This document shows positions 38,019-46,745 of a DNA stretch of 64,000 nucleotides, piece after piece (positions within the stretch are counted from its first letter, which is position 1; every line of letters begins with the position of its first letter). The notes under the pieces were generated by a model. It did not search any database and was not told the origin of the DNA. It saw only the letters and a program-made list of their open reading frames with translations. The position numbers and the translations under genes are program-made. The stretch comes from Arcanobacterium_A hippocoleae (lineage in GTDB: Bacteria > Actinomycetota > Actinomycetes > Actinomycetales > Actinomycetaceae): positions 620,001 to 684,000 of the forward strand of contig NZ_JAVDUJ010000001.1 in NCBI RefSeq assembly GCF_031456295.1, read 5' to 3'.

Positions 38019-38056
38019 AGTGCGGAGCTAAAATAATCGGATTTTAGCTCCGCACT
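38019..38056 (-). terminator. Perfect 16-bp inverted repeat between recA and recX
   Basis: AGTGCGGAGCTAAAAT / ATTTTAGCTCCGCACT with a 6-nt loop, 90 nt beyond the recA stop. The stem is very stable, but no U-tract follows on the minus strand, so it may act as a partial terminator or an mRNA 3'-end stabiliser. Confidence 0.6.
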
Positions 38057-38145
38057 TGATTTCGATATTCAACAGCCGTATTTCATTCAGCTCACTAATC
38101 ACCTCTCGGGAGGAAAAAGGAAACTGCTCTCAATGCAGATGGGAT

Positions 38146-39189
38146 TTAAACGCTCTCTGCTTCTGAAATTACTTCTTCGTCCCGGAATCCAGCCACGCCA
38201 AGTTTCCGTTTTACTTTGATTTCAATTTCTGCTGAAATCTCTGGATTATCCTTTAAGAACTGCCGCGCTTTTTCTTTCCCTTGCCCAAGCTGATCGCCTT
38301 CGTAGGTATACCAGGCACCCGAGCGTTTCGCAATACCGGTTTCAACCGCCATATCGATAATTCCACCTTCACGGGAAATTCCTTCACCATATAAAATATC
38401 GAATTCCGCTTGCTTAAATGGTGGAGCCATCTTGTTCTTTACAATCTTTACTTTTGTGCGATTGCCGACCGGATTTGCACCTTCTTTTAGTGCTTCCCCG
38501 CGACGCACATCGAGACGCACTGAGGCATAAAATTTCAGTGCTTTTCCACCCGTAGTAGTTTCTGGATTACCGTAAAATACGCCAATTTTTTCCCGTAACT
38601 GGTTGATAAAAATTGCCGTCGTACCGGAAGCGGAAAGTGCACCAGTGAGTTTCCGCAAGGCTTGTGACATCAAGCGCGCTTGCAAGCCCACATGTGAATC
38701 ACCCATTTCGCCTTCGATCTCAGCTTTCGGCACGAGCGCTGCAACCGAATCGATGACGATAATATCCAACGCCCCGGAACGAATCAGCATATCTGCAATT
38801 TCTAATGCCTGCTCGCCGGTATCTGGCTGTGAAACAATCAGTGAATCAGTATCTACACCAAGTTTACGTGCATATTCTGGATCAAGCGCATGTTCAGCAT
38901 CCACAAATGCCGCAATTCCACCAGCTTTTTGCGCATTTGCTACTGCGTGTAGCGCCACTGTGGTTTTACCAGATGATTCCGGGCCATAAACTTCAACGAT
39001 TCGCCCGCGTGGCAAACCACCAATCCCGAGCGCTACATCTAAAGATAACGAGCCAGTGGGAATTACTTTCACTGAAGCAGGAGGCTTATCGCCAAGACGC
39101 ATCGCCGACCCTTTACCAAAGGCTTTATCAATTTGCCCAAGTGCTACTTCGAGCGCTTTCGCACGATTGTCATCTTTACTTACTGCCAT
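38146..39189 (-). CDS. recA: Recombinase RecA
   Basis: 347 residues. Walker A GPESSGKT (69-76), Walker B IIVIDSVAAL, the loop L2 region with INQLREKIGV, and the AVETGIAKRSGAWYTY signature. It forms the strand-exchange filament and is the co-protease for LexA. A perfect SOS box (39359-39370) stands about 170 nt upstream. Its usual upstream neighbour DUF3046 is displaced by the inserted 642-aa gene. Confidence 0.98.
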   Translation of the reverse strand: MAVSKDDNRAKALEVALGQIDKAFGKGSAMRLGDKPPASVKVIPTGSLSLDVALGIGGLPRGRIVEVYGPESSGKTTVALHAVANAQKAGGIAAFVDAEHALDPEYARKLGVDTDSLIVSQPDTGEQALEIADMLIRSGALDIIVIDSVAALVPKAEIEGEMGDSHVGLQARLMSQALRKLTGALSASGTTAIFINQLREKIGVFYGNPETTTGGKALKFYASVRLDVRRGEALKEGANPVGNRTKVKIVKNKMAPPFKQAEFDILYGEGISREGGIIDMAVETGIAKRSGAWYTYEGDQLGQGKEKARQFLKDNPEISAEIEIKVKRKLGVAGFRDEEVISEAESV

Positions 39190-39358
39190 GAGATTTCCTT
39201 TGCTTGTTCACAGACTTACAGAACAGGTCTTTAATGGCTTTGCCCTCTCCGAGCCGCCATCTTGTACAACCATAAGGCCGACCTCCACCGAATTTTCCTT
39301 GCTTTTTCCCGTTGTGGAAAATGCATCCAAAATTGATTGCACATGAACATCCTACATC

Positions 39359-39370
39359 GAACATTCGTTC
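39359..39370. promoter_or_regulatory. LexA (SOS) box of recA
   Basis: GAAC-ATTC-GTTC, a perfect palindrome of the same type as the lexA boxes, within CGAACATTCGTTCGA, in the recA upstream region. Confidence 0.88.
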
Positions 39371-39434
39371 GATTAAAATTGGAAAAATATTTTTATTCAC
39401 TCTCTATAAAGCTCATCAGAAACCATTCGCATAA

Positions 39435-41363
39435 CTACGGTCTACGTCTTTTCAAAATGCCAATTTGCGAACGCACTCGTGCAAGAGAAATCACAATTGC
39501 GACAACCGTAATAAACCCAAGCGAAGCAGTACTAATAATTAAAGAATCAGATAGAGATACCAAACCGATTAAAGAAATCGCCAAAACCAACATGAGTTCG
39601 CGTAATTCAAAAAGTATCTTCTGACGACGTGATGGTCGCACTCGTAGCGGCATTAACGGACACTCATAGACTCCTAACAAATTTCTTGTAAGCTCGTCAA
39701 TAAATATCGGAGGAAGATCAGGATAAACACGTAAAACTGTATCTGGACAGGAAAAACGTGCAGATACACTACCTTTAGATAATCGCAGTCGTTCTTCAAG
39801 AAATCTAGCGTCTGCTTCTGCAATACGCAGTTTTAATCTCCTAATTCGCCCCTCAACAACGCCTTCCAAGACTAGGATATCCCCATTACCCAAACCTAAA
39901 TACGAGAGAATTCGCGGATCCGCAAGAGCTACATCACTCTCAGCATTCAGTAAATCAGCATAGCTCACCCGCACCGGAAGATACCTAGTTGGCATTAGAT
40001 TTTTAAAATTTTCTACAAAACTACTCAAAAATCCATTTGATGAAATGGGGAAAAGCGACACAGCCTCACCTGAATGGACTCCAATCGCATGTCGCACTTT
40101 TTGATCCAGATGCGCTATAGCATCGTTTTCTATCGTCGAATCAGCACTAATTTTCACAATAAAATGACGACCTGTTTCTGTGTAACCAGCTCTAAACACA
40201 ATTAGAGCATGACTACCTAAAACTCTTGCCAATTCCGGTTTTACAAATACTACTTGTTCTCCACGCCGATCACTTTTGCTATTCGAAGGGAGGACGATAC
40301 AGCGATATTCATTTTCTGTAACATTTACAGCTCCAAACCTACCTTCTCCATTACTCACATACTCCTTCCCATACATATCGGATGTTCTGCCATAGACAAA
40401 GTCATGCGATATTCGCGTATGATGCACTCCTTTGATGGAAGTCTCTCGTGCTAAGTTATACTTATGCAACAGCTCACGAAACTTTTTACCGCGGTCTTTT
40501 ACTTGACATACTGTGTTTTCACTTGAGTCTTTAGAATAAAAATCAATAATTTTTCCCGGATCTTTAGCAAACAAAAATTCAAGCTCTGAATTAATACCAG
40601 ATAGCCACTCAAAAATATCACTCTGCTTATTGAGCAGAGGAGTATCTACGTCTTTTCCGATAAAACCGCTATCAGCATCGTAAATAAAATAATTTTCCGG
40701 CTTTTCCGCCACTAAATCACTATAACTCGTGTTTTCTGGCAAATCCCGAATTGTTCCATTTCCGTCAGGAACTTCAGACAATATTTCTAATGGATAATCG
40801 CAAGCATTGACTAGACGTCTGCTATACCCCGGCTCTGTACTGTCGAGTGCTTCTAACTCATCTTCATCTAGCCACGCAACCCAAACGAGACTCTTAGCAT
40901 CTTGTTTATGAAAAGCAGTAGCTGCAATGTATCCTCTTTCAGAAATATCCGCAAAATATCCTACGCTTAGATTAGTTACGACTGCCGGCGCAAATGGAAT
41001 AAATAAGTTTTTTCGATTCAGTCGTCTTGAAAACTTATTTCCCAGAACTTCCAGATTCGCATTTGATCCAACAGCTACTACTAAAAAACGCGACCCAATA
41101 CTTGCATGCCCCATCTCGTCAGCAGCCTTTTCAATACTCATGATCTGAGCTGTATTGTCGCCACAATTCAATTCAACAGTTGCTGCAGACGCTTTACGCT
41201 TACGATCCAAACGCATCGGAATGAAGGAAACTTTTGGTTGCGCATCTAGTTCATCAGATTCAGGTCTATACTCTAAAAGAACTCCTGCAGCCTTTGGGGC
41301 TTCCCATGGATAATTTACTGGATCATTATCTGAATCAATAATTCCTGAAACCTGGATCCCCAT
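39435..41363 (-). CDS. Unrecognised multidomain membrane protein (cyclotransferase-like plus barrel-like domains)
   Basis: 642 residues from the ATG at 41363, which has GAGAGGT 6 nt upstream; a frame start at 41441 lacks a site. I do not recognise a named family. Residues about 88-185 resemble a gamma-glutamylcyclotransferase-like fold: VVAVGSNAN (95-103) and LDEDELEALDSTEPGYSRR (165-183). Residues about 365-440 (VKPELARVLG, then LDQKVRHAIGVHSGEAV) and about 465-520 (LADPRILSYLGLGNGDILVLEG, key positions only) look like double-psi barrel units of the CDC48-N kind. A third such segment may lie at 545-580. Two membrane helices (about 587-605, 609-629) and a basic tail end the protein. It is inserted between DUF3046 and recA and appears more AT-rich than its neighbours. 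Function unknown. Confidence 0.72.
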   Translation of the reverse strand: MGIQVSGIIDSDNDPVNYPWEAPKAAGVLLEYRPESDELDAQPKVSFIPMRLDRKRKASAATVELNCGDNTAQIMSIEKAADEMGHASIGSRFLVVAVGSNANLEVLGNKFSRRLNRKNLFIPFAPAVVTNLSVGYFADISERGYIAATAFHKQDAKSLVWVAWLDEDELEALDSTEPGYSRRLVNACDYPLEILSEVPDGNGTIRDLPENTSYSDLVAEKPENYFIYDADSGFIGKDVDTPLLNKQSDIFEWLSGINSELEFLFAKDPGKIIDFYSKDSSENTVCQVKDRGKKFRELLHKYNLARETSIKGVHHTRISHDFVYGRTSDMYGKEYVSNGEGRFGAVNVTENEYRCIVLPSNSKSDRRGEQVVFVKPELARVLGSHALIVFRAGYTETGRHFIVKISADSTIENDAIAHLDQKVRHAIGVHSGEAVSLFPISSNGFLSSFVENFKNLMPTRYLPVRVSYADLLNAESDVALADPRILSYLGLGNGDILVLEGVVEGRIRRLKLRIAEADARFLEERLRLSKGSVSARFSCPDTVLRVYPDLPPIFIDELTRNLLGVYECPLMPLRVRPSRRQKILFELRELMLVLAISLIGLVSLSDSLIISTASLGFITVVAIVISLARVRSQIGILKRRRP

Positions 41364-41455
41364 TGCATACCTCTCTTTGACATACTTCACACGTATATTC
41401 CAAATCTTTTCTATTGATTCAAAGATACAGGAATTTAGCATCTTCCATGCTGGAT

Positions 41456-41698
41456 TTACCGGTTGTCTGAATTTTTCATTTCACGCGGGTTGATCCGGTG
41501 TAGGTACTCATATTCTGCAGGCAAATCAAGCTCCACGATCAGTGCCCTCCAAACCTCAATTGGCTGATATCCGTTTTTCAAAGCTTCCGCACAGGTAAGT
41601 GAAGAAAGCTGCGGCAATACAAGATCACTCGCCACTGACTGCGCCCGTCCGTCTGGGAATACTCGTTTGAGCACATCCCAAAATTCTGTGTACGTCAT
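41456..41698 (-). CDS. DUF3046 protein
   Basis: 80 residues. It matches the actinobacterial DUF3046 pattern: TEFWDVLKRVFPDG..A.S.A.D.VL, then TCAEALKNGYQPIEVWRALIVELDLP. Cytoplasmic, no motifs of known chemistry. In actinobacteria it is normally the direct upstream neighbour of recA; here the 642-aa gene separates the two. Confidence 0.9.
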   Translation of the reverse strand: MTYTEFWDVLKRVFPDGRAQSVASDLVLPQLSSLTCAEALKNGYQPIEVWRALIVELDLPAEYEYLHRINPREMKNSDNR

Positions 41699-41874
41699 GA
41701 GCTCTCTCCCTCATTCAAATCTGATCCTGATCAACGTTATCGATTCACACTATAATCTGGATGCCTGTAATGCACGCAAATACGGATCCACGATTCAGAA
41801 AGCTGAATAACAGCATCCAGTCTGATTCGATTCACCCAAATATGATTAAAATGCAGCTATCTCAGCTGGGAAAC

Positions 41875-41913
41875 AAATTGGGTCTATCAATCAACTATTG
41901 ACAGACCCAATTT
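41875..41913 (-). terminator. Terminator after clgR
   Basis: AAATTGGGTCT-a-TCAAT / ATTGA-c-AGACCCAATTT with a 5-nt loop and one internal mismatch, 21 nt beyond the clgR stop. A T-rich run (TTTGTTTCCC) follows on the minus strand. Confidence 0.75.
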
Positions 41914-41934
41914 GAAAATATAAAAGCAGTTAAA

Positions 41935-42300
41935 TTATCGATTCATTGCTGCGAGCTCAGCAGCAACTACCGCATCTGGGATCGCATCTGGGATTTGTAC
42001 CCGCGCCATCCGCCGCATCATTGGGGTCATGCGACCTTCTGCACGATCCATCCGATCAGCTACAAGCCGCAGCACATGTGCAAGCGGAACATTCAACGCG
42101 TGGCAAATCGAATCGAGGAGCTCGGATGATGCTTCCTTCTGACCACGTTCAACTTCTGAGAGGTATCCGAGTGATACGCGCGCATCTGAGGAAACTTCGC
42201 GTAACGTGCGGCCTTGACGCTGCCGATACTCACGCAACACATCACCCAACTCGCGACGAAGCAACACAGTTTCTGGACGAAGTTCGGTGTTCATATTCAT
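41935..42300 (-). CDS. clgR: ClgR-type XRE family regulator
   Basis: 121 residues. A Cro/CI helix-turn-helix (about 15-70: LREYRQRQGRTLREVSSDARVSLGYLSEVERG, central positions) is followed by a C-terminal Met/Arg/Ala-rich tail. The motif and the cinA-clgR-DUF3046 order match actinobacterial ClgR, an activator of clp protease and htpX-type genes. The C-terminal Ala-rich end is typical of ClgR, which is itself a Clp substrate. Own terminator downstream. Confidence 0.88.
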   Translation of the reverse strand: MNMNTELRPETVLLRRELGDVLREYRQRQGRTLREVSSDARVSLGYLSEVERGQKEASSELLDSICHALNVPLAHVLRLVADRMDRAEGRMTPMMRRMARVQIPDAIPDAVVAAELAAMNR

Positions 42301-42448
42301 TCAGTTCACTCTTTCTTATTCGAGGAGGAGCAAGCACATCTTGCTGCACGTTTATTACAACGCCTCCGATATCCAATATATTTCCATTAAAAGCTGAAAG
42401 TTTCCTGAAAATGCCCTCCGACTTCACTCCAAATTTAGCTAAAGCAAA

Positions 42449-42943
42449 TTATTTAGACACTATTTCAGTAAAAATAAGCGAAATTGCCGCTGCAACACTC
42501 TGCATTCGCACTTGCTGCCGATCTCCCGAAAAATGATATTCGCAAACCGTCACTGCATCTGGAGTTTTCACCCCAATAAAGACGGTACCAGCAGCTTTCC
42601 CTGCACTCGCGCCAGGCCCAGCCACCCCAGTAGTAGCGATGGCGAACTCAGTTCCATAAAGTTTTGCAATGCCACTGGCCATTTGCGCTGCAACCTCTGC
42701 TTGAACCGCACCGCCACATGCTAAGAGCTCTGAATCAACCCCGAGCACTTTTATTTTCATTTCATTTGTATATGTTACTGCGCCTCCGCAGAAAATATCT
42801 GACACACCTGGCACAGCCACGAAAGCAGCTGCCAAAAGCCCTCCCGTCAACGATTCAGCCACACTAACCGTAGCATTACGCTTCCGGATCTGAGCAATGA
42901 CGGAGGCAACCTGTTGGCTTAGTTCTTCGTCTGCAAACAACAT
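42449..42943 (-). CDS. CinA C-terminal domain, nicotinamide-nucleotide amidase
   Basis: 164 residues, only the C-terminal PncC domain of CinA. Diagnostic motifs: SVAESLTGGLLAAAFVAVPG (29-48), GGAVTYTNEMKIKVLGV, ATTGVAGPGAS and GTVFIGV. It hydrolyses nicotinamide mononucleotide to nicotinate mononucleotide. Located between pgsA and clgR, as in most actinobacteria. Confidence 0.93.
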   Translation of the reverse strand: MLFADEELSQQVASVIAQIRKRNATVSVAESLTGGLLAAAFVAVPGVSDIFCGGAVTYTNEMKIKVLGVDSELLACGGAVQAEVAAQMASGIAKLYGTEFAIATTGVAGPGASAGKAAGTVFIGVKTPDAVTVCEYHFSGDRQQVRMQSVAAAISLIFTEIVSK

Positions 42944-42996
42944 TCCAATTCCTCAATTCTGATTGCACCTCAGATTGGCTCTGCCAAGTACCTTCG

Positions 42997-43614
42997 TCAG
43001 TGGTTTTCCGGTGCTGCATTTTTCAGCAAACGCATCGCATCACGCACATATTCAAATGCTGAAAGCAGCGCATAGAAGAGTGCGATCCCCATCAACGAAT
43101 AGCTGACGTAAACAAGGAAAACAGCCAAGCTCTGCGGTAAAAATACGTGCCACGGCAGCAGCAAACCACCGATCGCCAGTGATTGTGCTGCCATTTTCAC
43201 TTTCCCATGCCAGCCAGCTGCCATTACTTTCACTTTCCGCAGATTCATTCGCAGCAAAGTGATTCCCAGCTCACGCACAATGAATACGATCGTGACCCAC
43301 CACCATAAATAGCCATGCCACGAAAGCAGCAACAATGCCGAAATTATCAGCGCCTTATCTGCGATTGAATCAGCGAGCTTGCCAAAATCCGTAATCAGAT
43401 TCCAAGCTCGCGCAAAATAGCCGTCGAGTTTATCGGTAGAGGCGGCAACAAAGAAAATTCCTACCGCCCACCAGCGATGCGCCGGATCATCCACAAGAAA
43501 AGAGACGATGAAGGCCGGCACAAGCACTAACCGGATGATCGTCAAGATATTTGCGATGTTGCATAACGGAACTCTTGGTTTATTCTGATTCATATTTTGC
43601 CCATCTCCATCCAT
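42997..43614 (-). CDS. pgsA: CDP-diacylglycerol--glycerol-3-phosphate phosphatidyltransferase
   Basis: 205 residues. The CDP-alcohol phosphotransferase motif D-G-x2-A-R-x8-G-x3-D-x3-D is fully present (DGYFAR ... GKLADSIAD), with about five membrane helices. It makes phosphatidylglycerophosphate for PG and cardiolipin. An alternative ATG at 43593 (residue 8) is equally plausible. Sits between ftsK and the CinA gene. Confidence 0.93.
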   Translation of the reverse strand: MDGDGQNMNQNKPRVPLCNIANILTIIRLVLVPAFIVSFLVDDPAHRWWAVGIFFVAASTDKLDGYFARAWNLITDFGKLADSIADKALIISALLLLSWHGYLWWWVTIVFIVRELGITLLRMNLRKVKVMAAGWHGKVKMAAQSLAIGGLLLPWHVFLPQSLAVFLVYVSYSLMGIALFYALLSAFEYVRDAMRLLKNAAPENH

Positions 43615-43718
43615 TTATCTTGATTTTCCAGTCTGCATCAGCACTTGCGCTGTTTGCTTAAATCTATCGCAAAGCATCCCAGATTCACCGCTGCAAAAGT
43701 CACATTTCAAGCTTTTAG

Positions 43719-46661
43719 CTAGTTTCTTCCAGTGAGCTGCCATGCATCCTCACCAGATTCCCCTGCAACGCCGTCGTCATCATTATAATTTTGCGCGATT
43801 TGATGCTGATTCACGCTTTTTGCCGTTGCAAGCGGATCTGCAGTATAGCGCGGATCCATTTGGTACATTACTGTGCGCGTGGTATCGTCATCGGCGGCTT
43901 CGTCAGCGGTTGGGGCGGTAATCCCGCCTTCTGCAATACCCAGCCCTTGATCCCCACCATCAAAAGGTCGTTTTTCCGGATCGGATTCACGCGCCACATT
44001 AACATCCCCAAAGTCAGCGTCAGCATAACGCTCATCGACTGATTGCTCGTGCAAAAAATCGCCTGCTGTTTCTGCCGGCTCGTCAGCCGCAGCATGTAAA
44101 TCCACGTCTTCCCCACGAATAAACGCCAACACATTATCGAGTTGATCTGGAGTGACAAGCACTTCTCGCGCCTTCGATCCTTCCGAAGGCCCAACGATCT
44201 GGCGTGATTCAAGCAGATCCATCATCCGTCCGGCCTTTGCAAAGCCGATTCGCAGCTTACGTTGCAGCATCGAAGTTGATCCAAACTGATTATTTACCAC
44301 CAGTTCAGCTGCTTGCAGCAAAGTTTCAAGATCGTCGCCAATCTCATCGGCAACAGCTTTCTTCTCCGCTTTCGGAATCACATCTTCCCGATAGCGCGGC
44401 TGCATCTGTGCTTTCACGTGCTTCACGATCGCTTCGATCTCGGATTCGTTCACCCACGCGCCCTGCACTCGCATTGGTTTTGATGCACCTGAGGGTTGGA
44501 ATAGCGCATCTCCTTTGCCAATCAATTTTTCAGCGCCTGAAGCATCAAGAATCACCCGCGAATCAGCTAAAGATGAGGTCATGAATGCCAACCGTGACGG
44601 AATATTGGCTTTGATCAAACCCGTCACCACATCCACTGACGGACGCTGTGTAGCAAGTACCAGGTGGATCCCTGCTGCACGCGCCAGCTGAGTGATTCGC
44701 TGAATTGAAGCTTCCACATCGCGCGGAGCAACCATCATCAGATCTGCCAGCTCATCAACTACCACAAGCAGATATGGGTATGGGGCAAGTTTCCGTTCAG
44801 ATCCTGGCGGCGGCTGTAATTTGCCGCTGCGCACAGCTTCATTAAACGAATCGATGTGTTTATGCCCATATGCGGCGAGATCATCGTAGCGCTGATCCAT
44901 TTCCCGCACGACCCATTCGAGTGCCTCGGCAGCTTTCTTCGGATTCGTAATGATCGGCGTGATCAAGTGCGGAATCCCAGCATAAATCGTCAATTCCACA
45001 CGTTTTGGATCAACAAGGATCATGCGTACTTGTTCTGGGGTAGCACGCATCATGATCGAAGTGATCATCGAGTTGATGAACGAAGATTTACCAGCGCCGG
45101 TTGCACCTGCCACCAGTAAGTGCGGCATTTTCGCAAGATTGGCAAGCACATATTTGCCGTCCACATTTTTGCCGACACCCGCGATCAACGGATGCGTCTC
45201 TTTCTTTGCCGCTGGTGAACGAAGCACATCACCGATCATCACTACTTCGCGGTCTGCATTCGGAATTTCAATCCCAATTGCAGACTTTCCCGGAATTGGC
45301 GAAATGATCCGCACATCAGCGGAAGCCACAGAATAAGCAATATTCTTTGAAAGCTGCGTGATCCGATCAACTTTTACGCCTGGCCCAAGCTCAACTTCAT
45401 ATTGGGTGACTGTTGGTCCGCGCGAAAATCCGGTGACGGTCGCATCCACGCTAAATTCAGCAAATACACGTGTCAGTGCAGCTACTACGTTTTCATTTAC
45501 GGGCGAGCGCTCAAGATGCGGCTTGCCAGCCTCAAGCATATTCAATGCGGGCAGAGTGTAGCTTACGTTCGGGGAAAGTTCGAGTTGTTTTCCGCTTGTA
45601 TTGGCAGCGCTGTTTCCCGGCTTTGGGGCGCGTAGTGGAATTGCTGCCGCTTTCCGCTGCAGTTGTGCACTTTCATTTGCGGTCTGGATCTGGAATGTTT
45701 CTGACGAATCGACAGCGTCTGGATCTGGAAGATTTTGGGTGCTGATTTTGCTGGTAGCAGCTTCCGGCTGCGTGGCTTGCAGCTGCGTATTTTCTGCCGC
45801 AGCTGATTGTGCTGCACCTAGTATTTGAGTTTGTTGTGAATCTGGATTCTTGGCTTCGTCAGCTGCTCTTGCGGCACGTGTTTCTGCTTTCTTCCACGGC
45901 ATCGTCAAACGCTTCGTTTTACCGACCTGATTGCGATCTGGAATTTCGGCAGGATCAGCCACGATTGTAGCTTCAGCAGGATCCGTTTCAGCGATGGATA
46001 CTGGTTGTTGATCACGCTGTATCCGCGCGCGTATCACTTGAATGATCTCGTGCACCTGCAGATTTGTGGCGTATAAGAAGGTATATAAAATAGCGAGGAT
46101 CAGGATCGGAACTGCACCCCAGAGGCTAAAAAGTGCACTGAGTGAACCGCCAATGATCCAACCTACTAAACCGCCAGCGGCTTCGATGGCAGCAAAATTG
46201 ATCCGTGGATCTGGCATCCCCAAGAAAATATGCAGTAGCCCGGTGAGCGTAGCAGTAAAGACGATCAGTGAAATCGCCCAGCGGCGGCTTGTTTCTTGAT
46301 GTTTCCGCAGGAAAAATTTGATCGAAAGCGCTCCGAATAGGATCGGCAGTGCGACCGCAAGAACACCGAAAATACCTGCAACGATATGGTGTAAAACGTT
46401 TATCGCAGGAGCTTTTAGCCCAAACCATTCTCCGATCGCGATCATAATTGCGATCGCGAGCAGGATAATTGCGAGTCCGTCATGATGTTGCCGGCCAGCA
46501 TTTTCCGGCGCAGGCAGATTCGCTGCATTGCCAGCCCGCCCAAGGTTTCGTGCTGCTCGCGCAGCGGCATTAGCAGACGCTGGTTTCGCGTGCGCATTTT
46601 TGCGCCCGCCTGGTTTATCCTGATTCGAGCTCAATTTTTCCCGAGCCAAAATCACTCCCAT
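43719..46661 (-). CDS. ftsK: DNA translocase FtsK/SpoIIIE
   Basis: 980 residues. About four or five membrane helices lie at roughly 60-210, followed by a long Gln/Ala/Pro-rich linker. The motor domain has Walker A GATGAGKS and Walker B VVDELADLMM, and the end is a winged-helix gamma domain (STSMLQRKLRIGFAKAGRMMDLLE, central positions) that reads KOPS-like sequences. It pumps chromosome termini through the septum. The ATG at 46661 has a poor ribosome site; a TTG four codons later has GGGAG 5 nt upstream and could be the real start. Confidence 0.95.
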   Translation of the reverse strand: MGVILAREKLSSNQDKPGGRKNAHAKPASANAAARAARNLGRAGNAANLPAPENAGRQHHDGLAIILLAIAIMIAIGEWFGLKAPAINVLHHIVAGIFGVLAVALPILFGALSIKFFLRKHQETSRRWAISLIVFTATLTGLLHIFLGMPDPRINFAAIEAAGGLVGWIIGGSLSALFSLWGAVPILILAILYTFLYATNLQVHEIIQVIRARIQRDQQPVSIAETDPAEATIVADPAEIPDRNQVGKTKRLTMPWKKAETRAARAADEAKNPDSQQTQILGAAQSAAAENTQLQATQPEAATSKISTQNLPDPDAVDSSETFQIQTANESAQLQRKAAAIPLRAPKPGNSAANTSGKQLELSPNVSYTLPALNMLEAGKPHLERSPVNENVVAALTRVFAEFSVDATVTGFSRGPTVTQYEVELGPGVKVDRITQLSKNIAYSVASADVRIISPIPGKSAIGIEIPNADREVVMIGDVLRSPAAKKETHPLIAGVGKNVDGKYVLANLAKMPHLLVAGATGAGKSSFINSMITSIMMRATPEQVRMILVDPKRVELTIYAGIPHLITPIITNPKKAAEALEWVVREMDQRYDDLAAYGHKHIDSFNEAVRSGKLQPPPGSERKLAPYPYLLVVVDELADLMMVAPRDVEASIQRITQLARAAGIHLVLATQRPSVDVVTGLIKANIPSRLAFMTSSLADSRVILDASGAEKLIGKGDALFQPSGASKPMRVQGAWVNESEIEAIVKHVKAQMQPRYREDVIPKAEKKAVADEIGDDLETLLQAAELVVNNQFGSTSMLQRKLRIGFAKAGRMMDLLESRQIVGPSEGSKAREVLVTPDQLDNVLAFIRGEDVDLHAAADEPAETAGDFLHEQSVDERYADADFGDVNVARESDPEKRPFDGGDQGLGIAEGGITAPTADEAADDDTTRTVMYQMDPRYTADPLATAKSVNQHQIAQNYNDDDGVAGESGEDAWQLTGRN

Positions 46662-46745
46662 CTACAGATATTTTCTAGCATACTTGCTTCCACAGTATGT
46701 ATTTCATTTACGTACTCACGACGGGCACGCCGCAGAGACAAAAAA

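Noticed and set aside
41946..42536. 196-codon plus-strand frame over clgR and cinA
   Set aside because: Covers the opposite strand of two well supported genes and has no recognisable domain.
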